Assembly (NCBI GenBank): GCA_965277055.1
Contig: OZ255703.1
Location: forward strand, 248,001 to 312,000
From: CBDCHC01 sp965277055
GTDB taxonomy: Bacteria > Pseudomonadota > Gammaproteobacteria > PS1 > Pseudothioglobaceae
DNA: 64,000 nt
Reading direction: 5' to 3'
A program made the position numbers and the translations under genes. The notes below the pieces were generated by a model that saw only the letters and a list, made by a program, of their open reading frames with translations, did no database searches and had not been told where the DNA came from. Position 1 is the stretch's first letter, and every line of letters begins with the position of its first letter. Below are positions 43,992 to 52,700 of the stretch, piece by piece.

Positions 43992-45055
43992 TATTTTCCA
44001 CAAGACCAACTTCTAACAGAGCAAGATGTTGTCTTTACACCAGTACTTGAAGCTGAATATCCTGGTCCAATAGAGACCTTTCCGCCATTAATAACGCCTG
44101 ATTGATCTGTTACAAGTTTAGCTCCTAAGACCTTATAGTGTGCCCCCATTTCTGCGGTAGTTCCATTCATAGCACTTATAGAACTTGTAGTTTCATATCC
44201 AATATCCATAGTTCCTTTAAAGGACATTCCTTCTAAACTTTCACCACCGATTGCTACATCATAATACACACCTATATCCCACTCGCTTTCTGTTGCACCT
44301 GGAAATGCAAAAACAATACCAGCGGAACCACCATGCATAGGTGCCTTTATACCAAACAATCTTTGGATAAACCCTGGAATAGGAACATTGACAGACACAC
44401 CAACAGTTGCCAAATCATTAAACATCCTCGCAAACGCAGCACTCATTCCCCCATTAGTAAATGAACCTCCTGTAAGTCTAGCACTAGTACCACCTACTAC
44501 AAATGACGCTACTGCATTGTACATGCGTTCTGTGTAGTTTCGTGGTGTGCTTGTTATACCCATTTCTTTATAGACTTCATGTTGTTCTAGGCTTTGTCCG
44601 ACAAAGCCACCAATAAACCCATCTTTAAATCTACCACCTGATACTTTGCTTCTTGCTCCACCTGTTAAGCCATGGGCAAATGTCTTACGCCAACCAGTAT
44701 CCATCCCATGTAATACACCTGCGGAGAATACTGCAAATACTCCACCTATAAAGGCTTGTTTGAGGTCTCCTCCACTACCAACTAACCCAGAAGTAAACCC
44801 CGCAAAGGCAGCTTGCCCTACAGAACTTGTAATACCTACTAAGTTTCCTAAGTAGGGTGCGTATACCATTATAGCAATAGACACTATAGTTCTCAGATGT
44901 TTTTTGACAAATTTCCCTATTTTCTTAAATGCCTTTTTAATCTTCTTAAAAAAGTACCCACTTGGGTCAGTGTATTTGAGTGGGTTATTTAGGACATAGG
45001 AGTAGCGGTTATAGCTCTGGGTATTCAGTGGTGCTTGGATGTGTGGGTCTGCTGG
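43991..45055 (-). CDS. Orphan Rhs tip cassette 3 (core end, linker and toxin-like C-terminus)
   Basis: The frame is open from ADPHIQAPLNTQSYNRYSYV (end of the Rhs core) through a lysine-rich linker and a glycine-rich pretoxin region to the unique tip (GVSVNVPIPGFIQRLFG to the C-terminus). The tip is Gly/Ser-rich and probably beta-structured. No credible start exists: the first possible one is a GTG at 44884, far inside. So it is most likely a silent donor for recombination into the full-length gene. Its pretoxin half is nearly identical to that of cassette 2. Confidence 0.7.
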   Translation of the reverse strand, partial: PADPHIQAPLNTQSYNRYSYVLNNPLKYTDPSGYFFKKIKKAFKKIGKFVKKHLRTIVSIAIMVYAPYLGNLVGITSSVGQAAFAGFTSGLVGSGGDLKQAFIGGVFAVFSAGVLHGMDTGWRKTFAHGLTGGARSKVSGGRFKDGFIGGFVGQSLEQHEVYKEMGITSTPRNYTERMYNAVASFVVGGTSARLTGGSFTNGGMSAAFARMFNDLATVGVSVNVPIPGFIQRLFGIKAPMHGGSAGIVFAFPGATESEWDIGVYYDVAIGGESLEGMSFKGTMDIGYETTSSISAMNGTTAEMGAHYKVLGAKLVTDQSGVINGGKVSIGPGYSASSTGVKTTSCSVRSWSCGK

Positions 45056-45148
45056 GGTAATATATTTATAGGGGTAACACGTTTTAGTCTAGCCAAGCAT
45101 AATTCAGGAGAGATGTATAAGAGTAGAGTTATTAGAATATATTATAAT

Positions 45149-45173
45149 AACTTACATTTTGACCTTATTTATT
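45149..45173 (-). repeat. Cassette boundary motif, copy 2
   Basis: About 20 of 25 positions match copy 1, including an identical GACCTTA core. It overlaps the stop of the lipoprotein gene at 45172 and lies upstream of the core fragment of cassette 3. Confidence 0.45.
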
Positions 45174-45585
45174 ATTTCTTTTCAAGTGATTGTGTAAATA
45201 ATTCACGCAATTTATGATTATTAATATCAGATTGAATTAAAAATCCATAGCCATTATTTGGCCGGGGTATAATTTGATGTACAATGTTATTATCATTTAA
45301 AATCATACTGAATTTGTCTCTTCTGTGTGCTTCATATACAACATATTTAGGACTGTATTTCTGGTATGCATCTAAAAAAATACCATTGACTAAATCTTTA
45401 TCTTTATTATCATAAAAAAGTTTATTATTATCTCTGGTATAGTCAATATTTTTTTCATCTAATATAGCAACTACTTTATCTAATACATAAGTATCATAAA
45501 CAGTTCTTTCAACTTGAGGCTCAGAGGTACAACTTATAATAAATGAAAAACAGCATAGTACAATACCTTTAAAAAATATATTCAT
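45172..45585 (-). CDS. Lipoprotein, putative immunity protein of a decayed Rhs tip
   Basis: 137 residues with a type II signal peptide: MNIFFKGIVLCCFSFIISC ends in a lipobox (IISC), with the lipidated Cys followed by TSEPQVERT. The mature part is mixed alpha/beta with charged residues and no recognised family. ATG 45585 shares a base with the stop of a toxin-tip remnant (TAATG), as in cassette 3. A periplasmic lipoprotein immunity protein would imply a toxin acting in the periplasm; this is inference. Confidence 0.6.
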   Translation of the reverse strand: MNIFFKGIVLCCFSFIISCTSEPQVERTVYDTYVLDKVVAILDEKNIDYTRDNNKLFYDNKDKDLVNGIFLDAYQKYSPKYVVYEAHRRDKFSMILNDNNIVHQIIPRPNNGYGFLIQSDINNHKLRELFTQSLEKK

Positions 45586-45665
45586 TACCTCCTCCTTACA
45601 TCACCAATGGGTATTCCATTAAGCAACATAACATCTTTTGTATAATATCCACGTCCAGCATTTTA
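45585..45665 (-). pseudogene. Last ~25 residues of a lost Rhs toxin tip
   Basis: Translation upstream of the lipoprotein gene reads NAGRGYYTKDVMLLNG, then IPIGDVRRR and a TAA that overlaps the lipoprotein ATG. The frame is blocked by a TAA just before it. It looks like the very end of a secreted toxin tip whose upstream portion has been deleted, leaving only the partner immunity gene intact. Confidence 0.55.
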
Positions 45666-45687
45666 GGTAATTTGGGGCTGAGTGTGA

Positions 45688-45712
45688 TAACGATACTTTA
45701 ACCTACATTATT
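45688..45712 (-). repeat. Cassette boundary motif, copy 3
   Basis: About 18 of 25 positions match copy 1. It overlaps the stop of the small membrane protein gene at 45708 and precedes the toxin-tip remnant at 45585-45665. Confidence 0.4.
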
Positions 45713-45962
45713 CTTTTTTATGACAAAGTAATGCACAACTAATTAATACACTAACTACAGATATTACAATATAAGGCAAAAAACTTAATAATACTCCTTG
45801 AAATCCAAAATTATCATAAATTGAACTTATTGCTTTGAATGCGTATAATTTAACAACTAACCCATCTGGACCAATTGAAGTATAAGCCGCAAATATAATG
45901 CCAAATATAATGCCAATTAAAATAGATAATAATAAGGATTTAGTTAAAAATATTACTTGCAT
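45708..45962 (-). CDS. Small membrane protein, putative immunity protein of Rhs cassette 2
   Basis: 84 residues with two strongly hydrophobic segments: LLLSILIGIIFGIIFAAYTS near the start and FLPYIVISVVSVLISCALLC near the end. A Lys-Lys-Glu tail lies on the inside or periplasmic face. It overlaps the end of the cassette 2 tip gene by 10 bp. No family is recognised. The immunity role rests on position only. If the frameshifted cassette 2 is silent, this gene may be kept to protect from sister cells. Confidence 0.55.
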   Translation of the reverse strand: MQVIFLTKSLLLSILIGIIFGIIFAAYTSIGPDGLVVKLYAFKAISSIYDNFGFQGVLLSFLPYIVISVVSVLISCALLCHKKE

Positions 45963-47375
45963 TGTTGTTTGATTTGGTTACAAAAAAATTGTCCGATAGC
46001 TTTATCTGAGGAATATAATTTTTCTGCTCTATTGTTAGCATATCCTCCATAATCGTTGGCTAAATTATGGGCTTCAATTAAATTAAATAATGAATCTATT
46101 GCACCTTGGTTTCCCATTGAAGATACCGATGGTATTTCTATAGTATTGATTGACATCGGTGGAGCCCATTGTTCAAATAATGCATGAACCTTATTTAGTG
46201 AATTGTTAGCTTCACAAAGACATAATGCGTATGTTGAGCGAGACCTCCCCCAAAATCCCAATAACCCATCATCTTGTTGATTTGCCCATCCTACAAAATT
46301 CCAGTCACTATTCTTTAAATCATTAAACATCCTCGCAAACGCAGCACTCATTCCTCCATTAGTAAATGAACCTCCTGTAAGTCTAGCACTAGTACCACCT
46401 ACTACAAATGACGCTACTGCATTGTACATGCGTTCTGTGTAGTTTCGTGGTGTGCTTGTTATACCCATTTCTTCATAAACTCCATGTTGTTCTAGGCTTT
46501 GCCCGACAAAGCCACCAATAAACCCATCTTTAAATCTACCACCTGATACTTTGCTTCTTGCTCCACCTGTTAAGCCATGGGCAAATGTCTTACGCCAACC
46601 AGTATCCATCCCATGTAATACACCTGCGGAGAATACTGCAAATACTCCACCTATAAAGGCTTGTTTGAGGTCTCCTCCACTACCAACTAACCCAGAAGTA
46701 AACCCCGCAAAGGCAGCTTGCCCTACAGAACTTGTAATACCTACTAAGTTTCCTAAGTAGGGTGCGTATACCATTATAGCAATAGACGCTATAGTTCTCA
46801 GATGTTTTTTTGACAAATTTCCCTATTTTCTTAAATGCCTTTTTAATCTTCTTAAAAAAGTACCCACTTGGGTCAGTGTATTTGAGTGGGTTATTTAGGA
46901 CATAGGAGTAGCGGTTATAGCTCTGGGTATTCAGTGGTGCTTGGATGTGTGGGTCTGCTACTTGGAACCTACCAATGCTCGGGTCATATACACGTCCATT
47001 CATGTGGATAAAGCCAAATTCATTAATGTGTTCGTGTCCGGTGTAGCCTCTATTGGTGAGGAGGGGTTGTGAGATGTTGTTATCTATGCGGTATTGCTCA
47101 CCAAATGGTTTATATTCACTTTGTTGTACGATGTTGCCTTGTCCATCAGTTATAGTATCTATAGAGCCAAGGTTATCGTAGTGGAGGTAGTTGGTTTTGT
47201 CTACGGTAGGTTCTTCTTGGGTAAATGGATTGGAGTCTTCTTCTTTGGAGTGCGTAGCTATGAGCTTACCATCAGCGTTATAGATGAAGTATTTGTGGGT
47301 TATTTTGTCACCCTCTACTATCTTCTCGTATGATTTGCCGATGTAGGTAGTGCGGATTTGGGTGTGGGTAATTGC
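45953..47375 (-). pseudogene. Orphan Rhs tip cassette 2, split by a frameshift in a run of seven A
   Basis: Begins within the Rhs core (HTQIRTTY...), passes through THKYFIYNADGK, MNGRVYDPSIGRF and the DPSGYFF end, then loses frame in the linker. The plus-strand T run at 46805-46811 has seven T, against six in the otherwise near-identical cassette 3. The rest continues in the other frame from 46816, with a tip ending DYGGYANNRAEKLYSSDKAIG. No start codon near a ribosome-binding site is seen. The tip is not recognised. Homopolymer slippage could restore the frame. Confidence 0.7.
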
Positions 47376-47393
47376 ACTCTAACTCTAATTATT
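47369..47393 (-). repeat. Cassette boundary motif, copy 4
   Basis: 21 of 25 positions match copy 1 (plus strand TAATTGCACTCTAACTC). It lies just downstream of the lipoprotein gene at 47402-47740 and abuts the start of homology of cassette 2. Confidence 0.5.
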
Positions 47394-47401
47394 CTAATTG
47401 T

Positions 47402-47740
47402 TTATAGGATGCCATATTGGCAATCATATTTGTTGTGCGTAAATGTATATCTAAAATCAACTAATATATTGTCTTTTTTTCTAACTTTGTATATAGTAGT
47501 GCATATTCCCTCAGTATTAAAAATCCGCTTCCAAGTATGTTCTTTATGACTACATTCATAATAATAATTGTCTAGATTTTTTTTGATACAAATCCCTGAA
47601 TCTGCATACAAATGAAAACCTGATCCAATATAGTTTTCATGATGCGCAATATAATATTCATGCCTATTTTCTTTAGTATTGGCTTGAAAGCAACTTACCA
47701 AAGTCATTGTAATTAAAATATAACCTATTATTTTATACAT
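47402..47740 (-). CDS. Lipoprotein, putative immunity protein of Rhs cassette 1
   Basis: 112 residues with a type II signal peptide. MYKIIGYILITMTLVSC gives a lipobox LVSC with Cys17. The mature part contains several Cys, Tyr and His residues and ends KYDCQYGIL. It starts 1 bp after the cassette 1 tip stop. No family is recognised. Together with the lipoprotein at 45172 it suggests that at least some of these toxins are neutralised outside the cytoplasm. Confidence 0.55.
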   Translation of the reverse strand: MYKIIGYILITMTLVSCFQANTKENRHEYYIAHHENYIGSGFHLYADSGICIKKNLDNYYYECSHKEHTWKRIFNTEGICTTIYKVRKKDNILVDFRYTFTHNKYDCQYGIL

Positions 47741-47741
47741 A

Positions 47742-49075
47742 TCACTTGCTCTTATTCACAACTAGCTGATTGCCAATGCCGTATCTATCCATAGTAGCTC
47801 CTGTGCTTACTACATATGCAGGAAGCATAGTTCCCCAGTTTTGCAAGGCGCTTGCCTGCTCGCCTCCCATCCATTGAACCCATGTATCATGAATATCAGA
47901 GGTAGTATTTAATCCAGGAATAGCATTAGCAATCTTACTAAAGAAACCACCTTCAACAAAACTTTTCTCATGCTTAGCTATATCTTCAACTGATACTAAT
48001 TTACCAATTTTTAAAGGATCATCAGTATAATGAGATCTACCCCAGTCATTGTGATGCTCACTTGGGGACATATCATCCTTAGCTTTCCATATTGCTCCTT
48101 TTTTCGCTCGACCATCAACATCATATTTAACATGTTTATTATATATGTATCTCATACTACTAGTCAAAGCAGCCATTTTAAATCCATCTCTAAATTTGCC
48201 TCCAGATATTCTAGCAGAAATACCACCACCTATTGAAGAAACTGCTACTCTCTTAAGATTCCAAGTATTACCAAAATTTCCTTTAATGCCTCCTGTAATA
48301 GCACCACTAATAGCACCTTGTAGCCCCGCCTGTAATGCTTGTTGAAAGTCTCCTCCATGCAGTATCACGTTGGATGCACCAAAGGCAGCACCTCCTAATG
48401 CCCCTTGGGCAACATGTCCCCAAAAAGTAGTAGGGTTTAACAGCCCACCAGTATAGTAAGCTATTGCAGCGGCTACAATAGTACGTGCATATTTTTTTAT
48501 AAATTTCCCTATTTTCTTAAATGCCTTTTTAATCTTCTTAAAAAAGTACCCACTTGGGTCAGTGTATTTGAGTGGGTTATTTAGGACATAGGAGTAGCGG
48601 TTATAGCTCTGGGTATTCAGTGGTGCTTGGATGTGTGGGTCTGCTACTTGGAACCTACCAATGCTCGGGTCATATACACGTCCATTCATGTGGATAAAGC
48701 CAAATTCATTAATGTGTTCGTGTCCGGTGTAGCCTCTATTGGTGAGGAGGGGTTGTGAGATGTTGTTATCTATGCGGTATTGCTCACCAAATGGTTTATA
48801 TTCACTTTGTTGTACGATGTTGCCTTGTCCATCAGTTATAGTATCTATAGAGCCAAGGTTATCGTAGTGGAGGTAGTTGGTTTTGTCTACGGTAGGTTCT
48901 TCTTGGGTAAATGGATTGGAGTCTTCTTCTTTGGAGTGCGTAGCTATGAGCTTACCATCAGCGTTATAGATGAAGTACTTGTGGGTTATTTTGTCACCTT
49001 CTACTATCTTCTCATATGATTTGCCTACGAGGGTGGTGTGGATTTGGGTGGTTTGAGTGAGGTAATTATAGGGCT
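47742..49075 (-). CDS. Orphan Rhs tip cassette 1
   Basis: The frame begins in the Rhs core after sequence unlike the giant gene (about 49050), then runs QTTQIHTTLVGKSYEK, THKYFIYNADGK, MNGRVYDPSIGRFQVADPH and DPSGYFF to a linker and a unique tip. A Met at 48689 is the first ATG, inside the core. The tip has NAIPGLNTTSDIHDTWVQ and AYVVSTGATMDRYGIG, similar to a tip type common in Rhs proteins (function not assigned). No promoter is evident, so it is probably a silent tip donor for the giant gene, whose core is almost identical over about 500 bp. Confidence 0.7.
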
Positions 49076-49085
49076 GATTATTGCG

Positions 49086-49700
49086 TCAAAATTCTTCAAA
49101 CCATATCGCTGGCAATACGTAATCCTTATCATATCTCGCCTTAAATCTTTTTGGTATCATTTTAAAATATAGCACTAGAGCAGATAAAAATTTAAATCTT
49201 CTTAAATAAATCTTAATAATTTTAAAATGTATTTGTACATTACCAGCTTCTATAGACTTATAAAAATACTCAAGTGCTTTATCATAATCCTGTTCAACAA
49301 CATAGCCATTTTTATAAAATAGCCCGACAGCAGAATAGGCTATATGGTGTTTGTACGGTAATAATGCTTTATAGGCATTAAATGATTCTTCAAGTTTTTC
49401 TTGATAAAAATATATTCTCGCAATACCAAGCTCACATTCAAAAAGATTGGCACCATTTACACCAGCACTGTAGAGTTTAAGTGCTTTTTCGAGGTTATCA
49501 TCGTTTTCATGGATTTTGCCTACAGCAAAATTACCAATGAGTTTTCCGTAATCTCCTAAAGAATAATGTATTTTTAGTAAATTATCAGCATCTCTAATTG
49601 ACCAATAATCCCTTATAGTATAAATATTTTTATTATAACCATCATCCTTTTCTAGTTTTTTTATAATATCTTCATAATCATATAATTTCTTAGTAAGCAT
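49086..49700 (-). CDS. Sel1/TPR-like protein, putative immunity protein of the giant Rhs toxin
   Basis: 204 residues of predicted helical repeats. KLYSAGVNGANLFECELGIARIYF and KALEYFYKSIEAGNVQIHFKI are Sel1-like units, and no signal peptide or membrane segment is obvious. It starts 1 bp after the giant gene's stop, the typical position for an immunity gene. Sel1 proteins do serve as immunity or adaptor proteins in other secreted-toxin systems. Cytosolic location would fit a tip that enters the cytoplasm. Confidence 0.6.
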   Translation of the reverse strand: MLTKKLYDYEDIIKKLEKDDGYNKNIYTIRDYWSIRDADNLLKIHYSLGDYGKLIGNFAVGKIHENDDNLEKALKLYSAGVNGANLFECELGIARIYFYQEKLEESFNAYKALLPYKHHIAYSAVGLFYKNGYVVEQDYDKALEYFYKSIEAGNVQIHFKIIKIYLRRFKFLSALVLYFKMIPKRFKARYDKDYVLPAIWFEEF

Positions 49701-49701
49701 A

Positions 49702-52700
49702 TTATTTCCATCTTATTCTTGACTGTCTTTTTCTTTTGAGTTCAGCATTTCCATAATCACGAACTTCTTGCTGAACAGAACGAGATTCATAGTAACTATA
49801 AAAAATATTAATAATATTATCACCAAATTTTCCTAGTGCAGGACTCACAGATATTACTAAGCTACCAAATAATGATCTTCCAGTTTGAGTTGCAATTGCC
49901 CCACTGCCCATAGGTAAAGTAGCTAATGTAGTAAGTGCAAATGGAGCATTTTCTTCCATTTGAGAATATGCTTTATGTAATTCAGGATTATCTCCTCTAA
50001 ACATTGGATTATCTTCGGTGTATCCTCTGCCTAAATGATTATACAAATACACAAACGTAGCACTTCTTGCTCCATTAGCAAAACTGCCTCCAGCTAGCTT
50101 AGAGGCTGTACCTGATAGGGTAATGTTTATAATACCATCTAATACTTTACTATTGGTTGATTTTATGCCTGTAATTTCATGACTGATAAACCCACCAATA
50201 AAGCCATCTTTAAATCTTCCGCCTTGGGCTGCAGTCATTGCTCCTTGACTTACTCCATGAGCAAGTGAGGTTTGGATGCCTTCACCGAAGTATGGTGCGC
50301 CATTCGTGCCTCCGTGTCCTATAAAGTTTGCTACCTTAGCAGAAGCATAGGAAATAGCAAAACTCTTAAACACATCAGTAGTACTTCCCCCATGTATACG
50401 AGTGAGATAAGCACTAAAATTAGCTCCGAACAATGGACCACCTACAGCATTAGATATAAGCATGCCTAATTGTTGTGCCCATTTATGTTTAATAAAGAAG
50501 TTTTTTACTGCTTTAATCTCAAAAACGAGCCCCATGAAACTGGTACCATATTTTACTATTTTTTTCAATCCCTTCTTAATCCCCCTAAATATCTTCTTTA
50601 AAAAGTACCCACTTGGGTCAGTGTATTTGAGTGGGTTATTTAGGACATAGGAATAGCGGTTATAGCTCTGGGTATTCAGTGGTGCTTGGATGTGTGGGTC
50701 TGCACTAAGGAACCTACCAATGCTCGGGTCATATACACGTCCATTCATGTGGATAAAGCCAAACTCATTAATGTGTTCGTGTCCGGTGTAGCCTCTATTG
50801 GTGAGGAGGGGTTGTGAGATGTTGTTATCTATGCGGTATTGCTCACCAAATGGTTTATATTCGCTTTGTTGTACGATGTTGCCTTGTCCGTCAGTTATAG
50901 TATCTATAGAGCCAAGGTTATCGTAGTGGAGGTAGTTGGTTTTGTCTACGGTAGGTTCTTCTTGGGTAAATGGATTGGAGTCTTCTTCTTTGGAGTGCGT
51001 GGCAATTAACTTACCATCAGCGTTATAGATGAAGTACTTGTGGGTTATTTTGTCACCCTCGGTTATCTTCTCATATGATTTGCCGATGTAGGTAGTGCGG
51101 ATTTGGGTGTGGGCAGTGCCTTCATAGGTGTTTTGGATTTTGGCATATCTACTTCTGTTTTCATCGTAGAGGAATTGGGTGGTTTGTTGTGTTGTGGTAA
51201 GCCATTTGACATCTACAGTACCATGAGTCCAGTTACCAGAATGTCTACCTTTAACAAAATACATTTGTCCATATGCAGATGGATTATTCTTTACTTGATA
51301 TGAGGCATGAGTAAGATTTGGGGTGAGTTGTATTCTAACTTTTAGTGCTGCTTTATGTCTATTGGCACTTCCTGTACCTAGAAGTTCAAATTCATCACCA
51401 TCTTTAAGCTCGGTATTAGTAATCCGTTCTAGGTCTGAGAGTTTGAAGTTAAGGGTTCTAGAATAGTCAGCTGATGTTACTGGAAGGCTAAACTCAGTAG
51501 TAGCAACAGAGCCACTAAATGATTTAGGTTTGTTAAATGAAGTATATCTTATTTGCTTATCTCTTGGGATATTTTGATTTGCATGAGAGATATCAAGCAT
51601 TACCTTATCATTACCACTCCAATCTCCATAATAACTATTGGTTTTCCAAGAGCCACTACCTAAGAGGTCTGATGATTGACCATATACTGGGTCGTCTTCA
51701 TTACTAAAGATTGCAATACCAGTTCTGTTGGTGCTCATATTGGTGACTTTAAATTCTTCGTTTGGCATAAGTTTCCTGCCAAGAATAGATTCTACTTTAG
51801 CAAGGTTAAATTTAAATCTGCCTCCATAATTTGCTGATTGAATATCAAATACAAGTGCCGGATTAATTGCCTTTTTAGGACGCATCTCTATAGTGAGTTG
51901 ATCTCCTACTTGCCATTCATAGGAGGTGTTATATCTCCCCGTCCAAGAGGCGGTACCTGTACCTTCTGGTTGGTTATGATGACGCTTTCGTGAGTAAAAT
52001 CTGGCAAATCCGGTTTTGCCACTTCGTTTATTGGTAACAATAAAGTCCTCTCGTCTATTAAGCTCTCTACCAATGAGTGCTTGCATTTGTGTAATATTAA
52101 ATAAAAATTCAAAGCCATCACCATAAACAGTATGAATAGTGTAATCTATTATTGTTACTTCTTCCTCTTTTAGGTTTTCTGCGGATAATAGCTCTGAGGT
52201 AACAGTAGTCATATTACCATTTTCATCATAGTCGTAATGTGTTCTAACATTACCCTCGGTGGCATGTGAGACTTGATAGCTGTTATCTTCATAGTGTAGA
52301 GTTTTTGCTCCTTTGGTTTTGATATTGCCATTGATATCGTAGGTGTATACAGATAAAGTAGCATCATCTTGCATTTGTGCAGAGAGTGGCGAGGTATTGG
52401 CTGTGCTTTGATAGGTTACTTTAAGCCTATCTAATACATCATACTCATAGTTCATTTGTACGCCTAGGGCGTTGTTGTTTCGCTGAAGTACGTTTTGATT
52501 ATCATCATAGACAAAGGCGAGGTCTCGTATCTTGTTATTATCACTAAAGCCAGACTCTATAGTGAGTAGGTTACCTGTGGCGGGGTTGTAGGTGTTTTCT
52601 GTGGAGAGTCCATTGCCTACGAGGTGTCCTGTAAGGCGATTCGCAGCATCACGGGACTTCGCACGCCAGAAGTAGACGTTACCCGTATCTGCGAACATGT

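Noticed and set aside
46551..46760. Plus-strand open frames inside Rhs cassettes
   Set aside because: They are mirror images of the Rhs coding frame, repeat identically wherever the core is duplicated, and lack ribosome-binding sites.
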